Positions 36,215 to 46,429 are shown, numbered from the stretch's first letter. The stretch: DNA of 64,000 nt from Kordiimonas aquimaris (GCF_025574485.1 NZ_JAOBPO010000003.1:39867-103866); one strand, 5' to 3'. Translations and numbers: made by a program. The notes: generated by a model not told the origin, from the letters alone.

Positions 36215-37204
36215 CTATTCGTTTAGTTTTTTCGCTATTTCATATGCGAAATAAGTGAGAATACCATCCGCACCTGCACGTTTGAATGACATCAGCGATT
36301 CCATCATAATGCTTTCCTTGTCTAGCCATCCATTTTGGGATGCCGCTAGTATCATGGCGTATTCTCCTGATACCTGATATGCGAATGTTGGTACTCCAAA
36401 AGTATCTTTTATTTCCCGAATAATATCCAGATAAGGCATGCCAGGCTTGATCATCACGCTATCGGCCCCTTCATCAATATCTAGACTAACCTCACGGATC
36501 GCTTCCAAACGATTTGCGGCATCCATTTGATAAGTCTTTTTATCGCCTGATAAGACACCTGTGCTACCGACTGCGTCGCGGAATGGTCCATAAAATGCCG
36601 AGGCGTATTTAGCTGCATAAGCCATTATTTGCACATGCGAGAAACCGGCTTCATCAAGCTTTTTACGAATTGCACCGACACGACCATCCATCATATCAGA
36701 GGGGGCAATGATATCTGCGCCTGCTTGTGCTTGTATGACAGCTTGCTGAACAAGTACATCAACTGTTGCATCATTGAGGATAGTGCCATTTTCCAACAAC
36801 CCGTCCTGCCCATGACTGGTATAGGGGTCGAGCGCAACATCAGCCAACAGGCCAATTTCAGGCACAGCTTCTTTAATCGCCGCTAATGCTGTGTTTATTA
36901 AATTATCAGCATTCAATGCTTCATCACCATTCACACTACGACGTTCAGGCTGAGTTGATGGAAACAACGCTATACAGGGGATACCTATTTCAGCTGCAGA
37001 TTTCGCAGCTTTTACTGCTTTATCAACACTTAGTCGCGAAACACCTGGCATTGAGGCCACCGGCTGTTCAATGTTCTTCCCATCACAGATAAAAATCGGC
37101 CAGATCAAATCATCAACAGAAACTCTAGTTTCTTGGACCATCCGGCGAGACCAATCATGTTGCCGCGTTCTTCTTAAGCGTGTGCTAGGGAATTTGGGGT
37201 TCAT
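36215..37204 (-). CDS. hemB: Delta-aminolevulinic acid dehydratase (porphobilinogen synthase)
   Basis: The 329-residue protein carries the two Schiff-base lysines in MAYAAKYASAFYGPFRDA and VMIKPGMPYLD. The metal-site segment DVALDPYTSHGQDG (about residues 122-135) has Asp where zinc enzymes have Cys. By family knowledge this marks the zinc-independent, Mg-activated type of many alphaproteobacteria and pseudomonads. It condenses two 5-aminolevulinates into porphobilinogen, the next step after the hemA product encoded nearby. It is divergent from the LdtR-like regulator across a 222-base gap. Confidence 0.96.
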   Translation of the reverse strand: MNPKFPSTRLRRTRQHDWSRRMVQETRVSVDDLIWPIFICDGKNIEQPVASMPGVSRLSVDKAVKAAKSAAEIGIPCIALFPSTQPERRSVNGDEALNADNLINTALAAIKEAVPEIGLLADVALDPYTSHGQDGLLENGTILNDATVDVLVQQAVIQAQAGADIIAPSDMMDGRVGAIRKKLDEAGFSHVQIMAYAAKYASAFYGPFRDAVGSTGVLSGDKKTYQMDAANRLEAIREVSLDIDEGADSVMIKPGMPYLDIIREIKDTFGVPTFAYQVSGEYAMILAASQNGWLDKESIMMESLMSFKRAGADGILTYFAYEIAKKLNE

Positions 37205-37426
37205 TGTGTGCGTGCTCTTGTATCTGTTTTTCTGATCTATACCGGATTGAATAGAAATACGCCAAATAACTTTAAATTAGATACAATTTTATCATTAACT
37301 AAGCATTAGTAGTTGTCCGCGAAACTGATGATATTCAGATTCGACGAAAATTTGTCCTTTTTCTTTGGGTGGACGGTGTCGTGGCATTTGAAACAAGGTG
37401 AAAATTGACAACGTTAGGGCAAAACG

Positions 37427-37906
37427 ATGCATGGTTATGATTTTAATGATCCGAAATTTCTCTTTCTGGACATTCTTTCTTTAGTGGAAAGGTTGCATCG
37501 GCGTTTGCTTGACGTTCTGAAAAATCACTTGGAGCAAATTGGTAAGAATGATCTTAATCCAGTGCAGGCATTACTTTTGCACAACATCGGTGAAAACGAG
37601 ATGACCGCAGGTGAGCTAAAGTCACGTGGTTATTATCAAGGATCAAATGTTTCGTATAACCTAAAGAAACTGGTGGAAATGGGATACCTTCGTCATGAAC
37701 GTTCAGACTATGATCGAAGGGCCGTGCGTATCTCACTTACTGATGCGGGTTATGAAATTAGAGACCTAATCGATCAGCTTTACGTTAGGCATTTACAGGA
37801 AATGATGCGGGATGATTTAACATCTCAGGATGAGTTAAAACATTTACGCAAGAACTTGAGGAACCTTGAACGTTTCTGGTCTGATAAAATTCATTTTGGC
37901 CTATAA
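37427..37906 (+). CDS. ldtR: MarR-family regulator, LdtR-like
   Basis: The 159-residue winged-helix protein shows FDILSLVERLHRR-like dimerisation helix text (FLDILSLVERLHRRLLD). The DNA-binding part is MTAGELKSRGYYQGSNVSYN, followed by LVEMGYLRHERSDYDRRAVR, the wing with the DxRx motif of MarR proteins. The GYYQGSNVSYNLKKL recognition helix is typical of the alphaproteobacterial LdtR group, which controls L,D-transpeptidase and stress genes in relatives. Between hemB and hemA it could also act locally, but no binding site is evident. Confidence 0.82.
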   Translation: MHGYDFNDPKFLFLDILSLVERLHRRLLDVLKNHLEQIGKNDLNPVQALLLHNIGENEMTAGELKSRGYYQGSNVSYNLKKLVEMGYLRHERSDYDRRAVRISLTDAGYEIRDLIDQLYVRHLQEMMRDDLTSQDELKHLRKNLRNLERFWSDKIHFGL

Positions 37907-38116
37907 TTGTCAAAATTGATTAGAGAAATCGTAACAATTGACTGCCTTTACAGCAAATTAAGTATTATATATTAGGTATATAGCAGCTGAAATTGACATG
38001 CGACAATTTCACTGCTGGACGAAATGTGTCATATTAGGTACGTAGACGGCGTATTCATGGCATCTTTGCATATGTAACGCGTTGTGAGTCGGGCCAAATT
38101 GTTGACGGACTGTCAG

Positions 38117-39334
38117 ATGGATTATGAAAAGATATTATCTTCTGCGATAGAAACTATCCGCAGCGAAGGTCGTTATAGAACCTTTGCAGATATTTCTCGT
38201 GAACGCGGTGCTTTTCCTCGCGCTCAGCGGCATGATGCTGGAGACAATGCACGTTCAATTACAGTTTGGTGTAGTAATGATTACCTGGGAATGGGGCAGC
38301 ACCCTAAAGTAATTGAAGCTATGCATAATGCTCTTGACGAAACTGGCGCGGGTGCTGGCGGAACCAGAAACATTGGCGGAACGAATCATTATCATGTTTT
38401 GCTTGAGAAAGAGTTAGCTGACCTGCACCAGAAAGAATCTGCTCTGCTTTTCACTTCAGGTTACATTTCCAACGAAGCAACATTATCTACAATCGCGGGA
38501 TTATTGCCGGAATGTGTTGTTTTTTCAGATGCTCTAAATCACGCATCCATGATTCAAGGCATCCGCAATAGCGGTGCAAAGAAGGCAATCTTCCGTCATA
38601 ATGATGTTGCACATCTGGAAGAACTGCTGGAAGCGGCTGATCCGAAGGCACCTAAAATTATCGCTTTTGAGTCTGTTTATTCCATGGACGGCGATATGGC
38701 ACCGATTAAAGCTATCTGTGATCTGGCCGATAAATATAATGCCATGACTTACCTCGACGAAGTTCATGCCGTTGGTATGTACGGCGAACAAGGTGGCGGC
38801 GTTGCTGAACGTGATGGCCTTGCTGACCGCATCACTATCATCGAAGGCACTCTTGGAAAAGCCTACGGTGTTATGGGAGGCTATATAGCTTCTTCGCAAG
38901 CCTTAGTTGATGTTGTGCGCAGCTGTGCTTCCGGATTTATTTTCACAACTGCTTTAAGCCCGGTTCTAACTGCAGGTGTTCTGGCTAGTGTGCGTCATTT
39001 GAGAGGCAGCAGTAGTGAACGTATTCAGCAACAAAGGCGAGCTGCTGAACTTAAGCAGCGTATGCGGGATGCGAAGCTACCTGTTATGCCGTCTGAAAGT
39101 CACATTGTGCCTTTGTTCATTGGGGACCCTGTGCTTTGTAAGGATGTCTCTGATTTGCTGTTAAATGAATTTGGTATTTACGTGCAGCCTATCAATTACC
39201 CAACGGTAGCCAAAGGTACAGAACGTCTACGTTTTACGCCCGGACCACTTCATGACGATAATGCAATGGATTCGCTTATCAATGCATTGTCAGAGGTTTG
39301 GCAACGCCTTGGCTTAACGCGCAAGATTGCTTAA
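38117..39334 (+). CDS. hemA: 5-aminolevulinate synthase
   Basis: The 405-residue PLP enzyme has [16 protein letters not shown] near the start, the glycine-rich [17 protein letters not shown], and [20 protein letters not shown] provides the PLP-ring Asp. [16 protein letters not shown] contains the catalytic Lys. It makes 5-aminolevulinate from glycine and succinyl-CoA (C4 pathway), as expected for alphaproteobacteria. ATG 38117 ([10 protein letters not shown]) matches the family N-terminus better than GTG 38084 further upstream. The upstream 210 bases contain no confident promoter. Confidence 0.96.
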   Translation: MDYEKILSSAIETIRSEGRYRTFADISRERGAFPRAQRHDAGDNARSITVWCSNDYLGMGQHPKVIEAMHNALDETGAGAGGTRNIGGTNHYHVLLEKELADLHQKESALLFTSGYISNEATLSTIAGLLPECVVFSDALNHASMIQGIRNSGAKKAIFRHNDVAHLEELLEAADPKAPKIIAFESVYSMDGDMAPIKAICDLADKYNAMTYLDEVHAVGMYGEQGGGVAERDGLADRITIIEGTLGKAYGVMGGYIASSQALVDVVRSCASGFIFTTALSPVLTAGVLASVRHLRGSSSERIQQQRRAAELKQRMRDAKLPVMPSESHIVPLFIGDPVLCKDVSDLLLNEFGIYVQPINYPTVAKGTERLRFTPGPLHDDNAMDSLINALSEVWQRLGLTRKIA

Positions 39335-39344
39335 CGGCTAGTAC

Positions 39345-39560
39345 ATGCCAGTTCCTACTCGAATAATAGTTGAAATGATACCCCAGGGTAACTTCATAAA
39401 AGTATCTGCTGTATGCGAGGATACGGGTAGAGAAGTATCTATTGTCGGTGATCCAAGGGCGGGCAATGCCGCACTTAAAGCGCTTGCCGTTAAAAAGCTA
39501 AAATACGTAATGTCTAAACAAGATAGTGGGCAAACACCACGTCGCGGCATTGAAGTTTAA
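39345..39560 (+). CDS. Small conserved alphaproteobacterial protein (DUF6898-like)
   Basis: The 71-residue protein contains RIIVEMIPQGNFIKVSAVCE, then TGREVSIVGDPRAGNAALK and LAVKKLKYVM. This pattern, beta-hairpin plus helix with EVSIVG, resembles small proteins that accompany hemA or rpiB in other alphaproteobacteria. No catalytic motif or signal peptide is visible and its function is unknown. It starts 11 bases after the hemA stop. Confidence 0.7.
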   Translation: MPVPTRIIVEMIPQGNFIKVSAVCEDTGREVSIVGDPRAGNAALKALAVKKLKYVMSKQDSGQTPRRGIEV

Positions 39561-39765
39561 GCATCTTATTACTGCAGTGCATTGTCATATAAAAACGACT
39601 ACCTAGCTATGATGCCTTATTCAGCTTCGTGAATGAATTTTGCTTGAGTAATTTCTCAATAGACACTTGGGTTGCGTAAGGGAGTATGATATCACGCTGC
39701 CAAGTAAAAATGCATAATTGGCTATGTCCAAAAAAGACACTAGTCAGTGCTGGGGAATTACGGAA

Positions 39766-40203
39766 ATGGCGAATGAAATCATTGCAATAGCCAGCGATCA
39801 TGCAGGTTTTTCATTAAAAGAAGTATTAAAGGGTAAACTTGAAAACCTCGGTTTTGAAGTTTTGGACCTTGGTACAAACTCCACCGATTCTGTTGACTAT
39901 CCAGATTATGGCATAGCCATGGGCGAAGCAATTGCTGGGGGCAAGGCAAACCGAGGCGTTTTGGTCTGTGGTTCTGGCATTGGAATATCAATTGCTGCGA
40001 ATAGAAATGAATCTGTTAGAGCAGCGCTTTGTCATTCTGGTTTGATGGCGCGCCTCGCACGGCAACATAATGATGTAAATGTATTGGCGCTGGGGGCACG
40101 ACTAACCGGTGTTGATACCGCGTTAGATTGTTTATCTGAGTTTTTAAATACACCTTTTGAAGGTGGTCGCCATGCTAGGCGCGTTTCTAAATTGAGTTCT
40201 TAA
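39766..40203 (+). CDS. rpiB: Ribose-5-phosphate isomerase B
   Basis: The 145-residue protein has the RpiB signatures ASDHAGFSLKE near the N-terminus, GVLVCGSGIGISIAANR with the catalytic Cys, and ALCHSGLMARLARQHNDVNV. It interconverts ribose 5-phosphate and ribulose 5-phosphate. ATG 39766 is preceded by GGGGA at 39752-39756; the frame is open back to 39718, but that would add 16 residues atypical of the family. It lies 36 bases before glyA, an order common in alphaproteobacteria. Confidence 0.95.
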   Translation: MANEIIAIASDHAGFSLKEVLKGKLENLGFEVLDLGTNSTDSVDYPDYGIAMGEAIAGGKANRGVLVCGSGIGISIAANRNESVRAALCHSGLMARLARQHNDVNVLALGARLTGVDTALDCLSEFLNTPFEGGRHARRVSKLSS

Positions 40204-40239
40204 TTCTTTATCTAAAACGATCCAAAGAAAGCGATTATT

Positions 40240-41526
40240 ATGAGCAACTTTGCACAAGAAGGTTTTTTTACTGCAAGCTTAGGTGATACAGATCCTATAC
40301 TGAAACAGTCGCTTGATGGCGAATTAAAGAGACAGCAAAGTCAAATTGAGCTTATCGCATCTGAAAACATTGTAAGCCGCGCTGTACTAGAAGCCCAAGG
40401 TTCTGTACTTACAAATAAGTATGCGGAAGGATATCCGGGACGTCGTTATTATCAGGGTTGCCACCATGTTGATATTTCTGAAGAATTGGCGATTGATCGT
40501 GCCAAACAGTTATTCAATGCAGATTTTGTAAATGTTCAACCTCATTCCGGCGCACAAGCAAACGGCGCCGTAATGCTGGCTTTGACCACACCAGGTGACA
40601 CCATTATGGGTATGTCACTGGATGCTGGGGGCCACTTGACACACGGTGCAAAACCAGCGCAGTCAGGCAAATGGTTCAATGCCGTTCAATACGGTGTCCG
40701 CAAAGAAGATGCCTTAATTGACTATGATGAAGTTGCGGCAATGGCGAAAGAACATAAACCACGCCTAATAATCGCTGGTGGCTCTGCTTATCCTCGTGCA
40801 ATTAACTTTGCACGCTTTCGCGAAATTGCCGACAGTGTTGGTGCGATTTTCATGGTTGATATGGCACACTTTGCTGGCCTTGTTGCCGGTGGCATTCACG
40901 ACAACCCACTCGACTATGCTGATGTTGTCACAACGACGACACATAAAACATTGCGTGGGCCTCGAGGCGGTATGGTTTTGACTAACGACGAAGCTATTGC
41001 TAAAAAGATTAACTCTGCTGTTTTTCCCGGACTTCAAGGTGGCCCATTGATGCATGTTATTGCAGCTAAAGCCGTTGCATTCGGAGAAGCATTGCAACCC
41101 GAATTTAAAAAATATGCAGAGCAAGTTGTTATCAATGCGCGAACGTTGGCTGCACGCTTACAGCAAAATGGTTTCGATATTGTTTCTGATGGTACAGACA
41201 CGCATGTTGTTCTGGTTGATCTACGCCCTAAAGGAATTACAGGGAAAGCCGCTGATGAAGCGCTTGAACGTGCATTCATGACTTGTAATAAAAACGGTGT
41301 TCCATTTGACCCTGAGAAACCATTTATCACTTCTGGCATTCGTCTTGGAACGCCGGCAGGTACCACACGTGGTTTTGGTGAAGCAGAATTCGAAAAAATT
41401 GCAGACATGATAACCACTGTTATTGATGGGCTGGCCGCTAATCCTGAGGACAATGGAGCAGCAGAGGAACAAGTTCGCAGAGACGTTGCCGTTTTATGTG
41501 ACAAGTTCCCCATTTACGCCGGCTGA
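40240..41526 (+). CDS. glyA: Serine hydroxymethyltransferase
   Basis: The 428-residue PLP enzyme shows [56 protein letters not shown], and the PLP-lysine motif [33 protein letters not shown] closes the domain. It converts serine and tetrahydrofolate to glycine and methylene-THF, supplying glycine that hemA nearby also uses. It follows rpiB and precedes nrdR. Confidence 0.97.
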   Translation: MSNFAQEGFFTASLGDTDPILKQSLDGELKRQQSQIELIASENIVSRAVLEAQGSVLTNKYAEGYPGRRYYQGCHHVDISEELAIDRAKQLFNADFVNVQPHSGAQANGAVMLALTTPGDTIMGMSLDAGGHLTHGAKPAQSGKWFNAVQYGVRKEDALIDYDEVAAMAKEHKPRLIIAGGSAYPRAINFARFREIADSVGAIFMVDMAHFAGLVAGGIHDNPLDYADVVTTTTHKTLRGPRGGMVLTNDEAIAKKINSAVFPGLQGGPLMHVIAAKAVAFGEALQPEFKKYAEQVVINARTLAARLQQNGFDIVSDGTDTHVVLVDLRPKGITGKAADEALERAFMTCNKNGVPFDPEKPFITSGIRLGTPAGTTRGFGEAEFEKIADMITTVIDGLAANPEDNGAAEEQVRRDVAVLCDKFPIYAG

Positions 41527-41599
41527 TCGACAGGTTACATATATGTGCGATCAGAAGATCGCCTGCATACAATATTTAGGGATTAGGGGGCTATAATTC

Positions 41600-42076
41600 A
41601 TGCGTTGTCCGTTTTGCCAGAACGAAGATACTCAAGTGAAGGACAGTCGCCCGTCCGAAGATAAAGCGGCTATCAGGCGGCGGCGGTACTGCGCTGGGTG
41701 CGGTGCAAGATTCACAACATTTGAACGCGTTCAATTGCGAGAGCTGGTTGTTGTTAAAAAAACAGGGCGTAAAGTTCCATTTGAGCGTGAAAAGCTTGAG
41801 CGTTCACTTGATATAGCACTGCGCAAGAGGCCGGTTGACCCAGGTCAAGTAGAGCGCATGATAAACGGTATCGTAAGGCGTCTTGAATCTATGGGTGACA
41901 ATGAAATTGAATCTGATCAGATAGGCCATTTGGTTATGGAAGGCCTGGATAGTCTCGATCAGGTGGCTTATGTGCGTTATGCCTCTGTATATCGTAATTT
42001 CCGTGAAGCTTCAGATTTTGAGAAGTTCTTAGGTAAGATGTCTGGTCCTGAAGGCAGGGAATTTGAAGACGACTGA
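41600..42076 (+). CDS. nrdR: Transcriptional repressor NrdR
   Basis: The 158-residue protein starts with the zinc ribbon [20 protein letters not shown], ending [14 protein letters not shown]. The ATP-cone follows ([20 protein letters not shown]). NrdR represses ribonucleotide reductase genes according to (d)ATP level. It is encoded between glyA and ribD, as in many proteobacteria. The glyA-nrdR gap holds a 7-bp inverted repeat (41523-41529/41548-41554), but the core does not match the known NrdR box well. Confidence 0.96.
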   Translation: MRCPFCQNEDTQVKDSRPSEDKAAIRRRRYCAGCGARFTTFERVQLRELVVVKKTGRKVPFEREKLERSLDIALRKRPVDPGQVERMINGIVRRLESMGDNEIESDQIGHLVMEGLDSLDQVAYVRYASVYRNFREASDFEKFLGKMSGPEGREFEDD

Positions 42077-43172
42077 TCACTCTCTTACGTCCAACAAAAG
42101 CGACAATGACTGGATGCAGGCTGCTCTAGGCCTTGGTGCTCGCGGGCAGGGCAATGTTTCACCTAACCCTTCTGTTGGCTGCATTATAGTTAAAGACAAC
42201 GTTGTTGTTGGTCGTGGCTGGACACAGCCAAGTGGGCGACCACATGCCGAAGCAAAAGCGTTACAGCAAGCTGATGACCAAGCGAAAGGGGCAACAGCAT
42301 ATGTAACGCTGGAGCCATGTTCACATTATGGAGTGACCCCTCCGTGCGCTGAGGCTTTGATCAAGGCAGAGATAGGCCGTGTTGTTGTTGCTATGCGTGA
42401 CCCAGATGAACGGGTAAACGGTTCCGGTATTAATATGCTGCGTCAAGCTGGAATTAATGTAACAGAAAATATTTTATCTCAGGATGCGGAAGCTTTTCAC
42501 CTTGGCTTTGTATTGAAGGCTACTGAAAACCGACCAACATTCACTCTTAAACTTGCTGTTTCAAATGATGGTAAAATTGCTAAGGCAAATGGTGACAGTA
42601 AATGGATTACCGGCCCAGAAGCACGCCAATTTGGGCATATGATGCGCGCAAAACATGATGGAATTTTGGTAGGCGTAAATACTGTGTTGGCGGATAATCC
42701 AATGTTATCATGCCGTGTTAATGGTCTTGAGAGCAAAAGCCCCATTCGCATCATACTTGATACTAATCTACAAACACCCCTTACAGCACAAGTGGTTCAA
42801 ACAGCAGATGAAATCAAAACCGTTATTGTCACTGAAGTTAATAATAATGTTGATGCATTCAGTGCTTGTGGCGTCGAGATATTGAATGTGCGTTCAACAC
42901 GAGACATGCGAGAAGTTTCAGCCTTACTTGCGAATTTCGGATTTACATCTGTGATGATTGAAGGGGGGGCACAAATTGCTGCCTCATTTGCACGAGCTAA
43001 ATTAATCGATCAACATGCTATATTTCGTGCGCCAACAATAATTGGAGAAGATGGGATTAATGCTATTCAAGGTTTAAGCCTTGAAAGATATATAGCTGAC
43101 CCATCTTTCGTGATAGAAACCACAAGAAACCTTGGTCCGGATGTACTTACGACGTACCGAAACATAAAATAG
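42063..43172 (+). CDS. ribD: Bifunctional riboflavin biosynthesis deaminase/reductase
   Basis: The 369-residue protein has an N-terminal cytidine-deaminase-like domain ([34 protein letters not shown]). The C-terminal reductase domain carries [39 protein letters not shown] and [13 protein letters not shown]. It performs the second and third steps after GTP cyclohydrolase II. The best start seems to be TTG 42063, overlapping nrdR by 14 bases; ATG 42114 is in frame but cuts close to the conserved DWMQAALGL segment and lacks a ribosome-binding site. Confidence 0.94.
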   Translation: MKTTDHSLTSNKSDNDWMQAALGLGARGQGNVSPNPSVGCIIVKDNVVVGRGWTQPSGRPHAEAKALQQADDQAKGATAYVTLEPCSHYGVTPPCAEALIKAEIGRVVVAMRDPDERVNGSGINMLRQAGINVTENILSQDAEAFHLGFVLKATENRPTFTLKLAVSNDGKIAKANGDSKWITGPEARQFGHMMRAKHDGILVGVNTVLADNPMLSCRVNGLESKSPIRIILDTNLQTPLTAQVVQTADEIKTVIVTEVNNNVDAFSACGVEILNVRSTRDMREVSALLANFGFTSVMIEGGAQIAASFARAKLIDQHAIFRAPTIIGEDGINAIQGLSLERYIADPSFVIETTRNLGPDVLTTYRNIK

Positions 43173-43182
43173 AGCTAAAGCT

Positions 43183-43782
43183 ATGTTCACTGGAATTATT
43201 ACTGACGTTGGGCGAATTCGCAGCATTGAGGGTGCAACCGACAAGCAATTTGTCTTTGAGACAGGTTACGATCTTTCATCTGTTGATATTGGAGCTTCAA
43301 TAGCATGCAACGGTGTGTGCCTTACTGTTGTAGATAAAGGCACTGACTATTTTGGTGCAGATGTATCAGCAAAGACAATCAGTGTTACGACCGTTAACTC
43401 TTGGCAAAAAGGCCATGAGGTCAACCTTGAACGTTCTTTAAAGTTAGGCGACGAGCTCGGTGGTCATATCGTTACAGGACATGTTGATTGTGTTGGAAAA
43501 ATTACCCGTTTTGATCGTTTGGGGGAATCAATTACACTTAATGTTGCAGTATCAAGCGAACACAAGCACCTAATTGCAAAAAAGGGGAGCATTACTATCA
43601 ACGGCGCCTCTCTTACTGTAAATGCAGTAACCGACAGGCCGGAAGAATGTGAGTTTTCGATAAATCTAATTCCACATACGCAAAACGTAACAAGTTTTCG
43701 TTCTTGCCAGTTAGGTGACAAGGTTAATATCGAGTTTGATGTATTGGCGCGCTATGTTTCACGCCTAAAGATGAGTTTATAA
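43183..43782 (+). CDS. ribE: Riboflavin synthase alpha chain
   Basis: The 199-residue protein has two lumazine-binding repeats. The first starts MFTGIITDVGRI with IACNGVCLTVVD; the second has LGGHIVTGHVDCVGKI and GSITINGASLTVNAV. It converts two 6,7-dimethyl-8-ribityllumazine molecules to riboflavin. It starts 10 bases after ribD. In many alphaproteobacteria ribBA follows; here a non-coding 127-base gap with a long hairpin follows instead. Confidence 0.95.
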   Translation: MFTGIITDVGRIRSIEGATDKQFVFETGYDLSSVDIGASIACNGVCLTVVDKGTDYFGADVSAKTISVTTVNSWQKGHEVNLERSLKLGDELGGHIVTGHVDCVGKITRFDRLGESITLNVAVSSEHKHLIAKKGSITINGASLTVNAVTDRPEECEFSINLIPHTQNVTSFRSCQLGDKVNIEFDVLARYVSRLKMSL

Positions 43783-43814
43783 ATACAAATATAACATATT
43801 ACTCATGATTCACG

Positions 43815-43866
43815 ATATTGGCTCTTGAAGCACTGCGCAGAGGCGGTGTAGAAGAGCCAAAATATT
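43815..43866. other. Long imperfect hairpin between ribE and ribH
   Basis: ATATTGGCTCTT (43815-43826) pairs with AAGAGCCaaAATAT (43852-43865). An inner stem CACTGC (43831-43836) pairs with GCGGTG (43843-43848), with one G-T, around a six-base loop. There is no T-run on either strand, so it is not an ordinary intrinsic terminator. It could be an RNA element or processing site within the rib transcript. It does not resemble the FMN riboswitch by eye. Confidence 0.5.
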
Positions 43867-43909
43867 GAGTGTTGATATTCGTACAGTAATTAATTGATCG
43901 GAGCCATTC

Positions 43910-44347
43910 ATGGCAAAACCCCATATTCTTATCGTCGAAGCGCGGTTTTATAGTGACCTTGCAGACGAGCTTGCTGCCGGTGCCATTGAGGCAATTGAGC
44001 AGGCAGGTGGAACTTGGGATAGAACTGATGTGCCTGGCGCTCTGGAAATACCAGCTGCTATTGCAATGGCAGCAAAAGGTACGATCACTAAATATGATGG
44101 ATATGTGGCACTTGGGTGTGTAATTCGCGGTGAAACAACGCACTATGACTATGTATGCGGTGAAAGTGCACGTGCATTACAGGATTTGGCCTTTAAAGAG
44201 TTATTACCTGTTGGCAACGGCGTGTTGACTGTAGAAAATCATGACCAGGCTTGGGCGCGTAGTGACCGGAAACAAAAAAATAAAGGCGCTGATGCAGCAA
44301 ATGCTGCGCTACGCATGGCTGGGCTAAAAGCCCAGTATGGGGCTTAA
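43910..44347 (+). CDS. ribH: 6,7-dimethyl-8-ribityllumazine synthase
   Basis: The 145-residue protein has ILIVEARFYSDLADELAAGA, RTDVPGALEIPAAI, VALGCVIRGETTHYDYVC and NGVLTVENHDQAWARS. These are the substrate-binding segments of lumazine synthase. It condenses the ribityl uracil with dihydroxybutanone phosphate. The stop is two bases before the nusB start, the classic ribH-nusB pair. Confidence 0.96.
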   Translation: MAKPHILIVEARFYSDLADELAAGAIEAIEQAGGTWDRTDVPGALEIPAAIAMAAKGTITKYDGYVALGCVIRGETTHYDYVCGESARALQDLAFKELLPVGNGVLTVENHDQAWARSDRKQKNKGADAANAALRMAGLKAQYGA

Positions 44348-44349
44348 TT

Positions 44350-44820
44350 ATGGCGCAGCAACGAAACAAGCAAAACAAACAGGGCGGCCCACGCAGTGCG
44401 GCACGTTTGGCTGTAGTTCAAGCTCACTATCAACTACTAATGGCCGACGAACCCAAACTTGAGTTAGTTACTAAAGAGTATATCGACCACAGATTGGGTG
44501 CCGAATTAGAAGGTGAGCAATTTGTTGATGCTGATGCGGAATTGTTTTCAGATATATTAAAAGGGTCATGGGAACGACGCCAGGAATGGCGCGACCTGAT
44601 TGAGCCATACTTATCGAAAGAGTGGTCATTTGATCGGCTAGATAAGATATTACTGGCTACTCTATGTGCAGGTTCTTATGAACTGGTTGCTCGTATTGAC
44701 GTACCTGCAGCAGTTGTGATTAATGAGTATGTCGATGTAACGCATGGTTTTTACGAACGTGCAGAAGCGTCATTTATCAATAGTATTCTTGATAAACTAT
44801 CGAAAGACGTGCGCCAGTAA
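44350..44820 (+). CDS. nusB: Transcription antitermination factor NusB
   Basis: The 156-residue all-helical protein shows SAARLAVVQAHYQLLM at the start, LDKILLATLCAGSYELVARI in the core, and AAVVINEYVDVTHGF with SFINSILDKLSKDVR at the end. These are standard NusB motifs. With NusE it binds boxA in rRNA leaders and supports antitermination. It overlaps no neighbour and is followed by thiL after 49 bases. Confidence 0.95.
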   Translation: MAQQRNKQNKQGGPRSAARLAVVQAHYQLLMADEPKLELVTKEYIDHRLGAELEGEQFVDADAELFSDILKGSWERRQEWRDLIEPYLSKEWSFDRLDKILLATLCAGSYELVARIDVPAAVVINEYVDVTHGFYERAEASFINSILDKLSKDVRQ

Positions 44821-44869
44821 TCTGGACAAACCAAATGATCACAAACATAGCATTTTAACTGAGGAAAGT

Positions 44870-45829
44870 ATGAGCGGAGAGTTTGAGCTAATCAAACGAT
44901 ACTTTGCTCCACTCGCGGGCAAATTCTCGCTTAACTTAAGCGATGATGCTGCTTGTATTCCCGCTAAAACTGGCTTCGATAGCATCGTTACTAAAGACAT
45001 AATCGTCGAAGGCACGCATTTTCATTCACATGATCCTGTTGACGCCATCGCTTACAAAGCTATTGCCGTTAATGTTTCAGACTGTATAGCCAAAGGCGCA
45101 ACGCCAGACCTTTATTGGCTAGGATTAGCTTTGCCTAAAACAATTACTGAGGAATGGTTTACTGAATTCGCTATAGGGCTAGGGCATGCACAAACAGATT
45201 TTGGTTGCTTATTAGCAGGCGGTGATACAACAACGCATGATGGTACCAACATAATGATCAGTGTAACAATGGCCGGGCACGTTCCGGCAGAACAAATGAT
45301 CAAACGCAGCGGTGCACATGATCAAGATGATATTTATGTAACGGGATACTTGGGTGAAGCAGCTTTAGGATTAGTATGCATTAAAGAGAATTCAGGCGAT
45401 AAATATTCAAATCTTATAGAACGATACTTGAGACCAAATCCGCCAATCGGCGTACAAAATTCTTTTACCTCCATCGCGTCAGCTTCAGCCGATGTTTCGG
45501 ACGGGCTTCTCGCAGATATTGGTCATATTTGTGAGTCTTCTAATCTCGGATGTATCATCAAAAGCGATTTGCTGCCGGTTTCTGTACTTGCGAATCAATT
45601 TTTGGAAGAATTTCCCGAGCATAAGGCTTTGATTTGGTCTGGCGGCGATGATTATCAAGTTGTATTTACTGCAGATAAAAAACATTGCATGGAAATTGAT
45701 GAGTTATCAAAATCAAGCGGCCTAAATATTAGTAAAATCGGACATATGACTACCGAAAAAAACATTCAGCTACTTGATTCAATGGGAGAACCTGTGCAGG
45801 TTGACCATCGGGGGTTCAAACACTTTTGA
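44870..45829 (+). CDS. thiL: Thiamine-monophosphate kinase
   Basis: The 319-residue protein begins MSGEFELIKRYFAPLAG and has LSDDAACIPA, DPVDAIAYKAIAVNVSDCIA, LAGGDTTTHDG, ADVSDGLLADIGHICE and WSGGDDYQVVF. These are the ATP/Mg-binding motifs of ThiL in the PurM-like fold. It phosphorylates thiamine monophosphate to the diphosphate cofactor. The GAGGAAAG at 44861-44868 fixes ATG 44870, although the frame is open to 44744 inside nusB. Confidence 0.95.
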   Translation: MSGEFELIKRYFAPLAGKFSLNLSDDAACIPAKTGFDSIVTKDIIVEGTHFHSHDPVDAIAYKAIAVNVSDCIAKGATPDLYWLGLALPKTITEEWFTEFAIGLGHAQTDFGCLLAGGDTTTHDGTNIMISVTMAGHVPAEQMIKRSGAHDQDDIYVTGYLGEAALGLVCIKENSGDKYSNLIERYLRPNPPIGVQNSFTSIASASADVSDGLLADIGHICESSNLGCIIKSDLLPVSVLANQFLEEFPEHKALIWSGGDDYQVVFTADKKHCMEIDELSKSSGLNISKIGHMTTEKNIQLLDSMGEPVQVDHRGFKHF

Positions 45830-45843
45830 CTCGGGGACGCAAG

Positions 45844-46356
45844 ATGGCTGCAGACAATAAAGAAATAGATACTGAAACTGGCGGTTCGGCAAAAGGCCTG
45901 CTCTTAATTGGATTACTTGGAGGGTTGGCTATTGGCGGTGCTGTTGCCTATTTCTATGCATCCAATAATGCAGCAAATACTTCGACAGAAGAAGAAATAG
46001 CTGCTGAAAAAAAAGAAGAAACAGTCCCCTTACAAGCCATTCGTTTCGAGCGCCTGACTGTTCCTATTTACTCCAGCGCCAGTGGTTCTTCGCGCTTTAT
46101 TGGTAACTTTTTTATCAATATCGACGTACTTGTGAAAAGTGACGAAGACTTCATTGCAGTAAGAAGGTCTGAGCCACAACTTCAACACGCTTTTATCTCT
46201 GCTATCAGCAAGGCTGATCTAATGCGGGAAGGATCTAGTCAACAACTGGATCTGGAGAAAACAGCGGTTGTACTCAAGAAAAAGGCTAACGAGGTTCTTT
46301 CTGGTAACATTGTAGCTGATGTTTCCGTTATCGAAGCGCTTCGCATACCCAATTAA
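45844..46356 (+). CDS. FliL-like membrane-anchored protein
   Basis: From ATG 45844 (GGGGA at 45832-45836) the 170-residue protein has a Gly-rich membrane helix (LLLIGLLGGLAIGGAVAYFY, about 20-42) and an acidic linker. Its extracytoplasmic domain runs FFINIDVLVKSDEDFIAV, RRSEPQLQHAFISAISKADL and LKKKANEVLSGNIV. That strand-helix-helix order is like FliL (beta-strand, P-x-L-r-d helix, final strand). No flagellar gene is in the window, so a flagellar role is unproven. It sits between thiL and the pyrophosphatase gene. Confidence 0.6.
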   Translation: MAADNKEIDTETGGSAKGLLLIGLLGGLAIGGAVAYFYASNNAANTSTEEEIAAEKKEETVPLQAIRFERLTVPIYSSASGSSRFIGNFFINIDVLVKSDEDFIAVRRSEPQLQHAFISAISKADLMREGSSQQLDLEKTAVVLKKKANEVLSGNIVADVSVIEALRIPN

Positions 46357-46429
46357 TGAATTACATCATTTAGTTTTCTAGAAAAACACACATTGTCCAA
46401 TGCTTTATGTCTGATGATGTGAATCTCGC

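Noticed and set aside
41523-41554. Inverted repeat CTGATCG/CGATCAG around ACATATATGT as an NrdR box or terminator
   Set aside because: The core does not match the NrdR box consensus, and there is no T-run; it may be chance.
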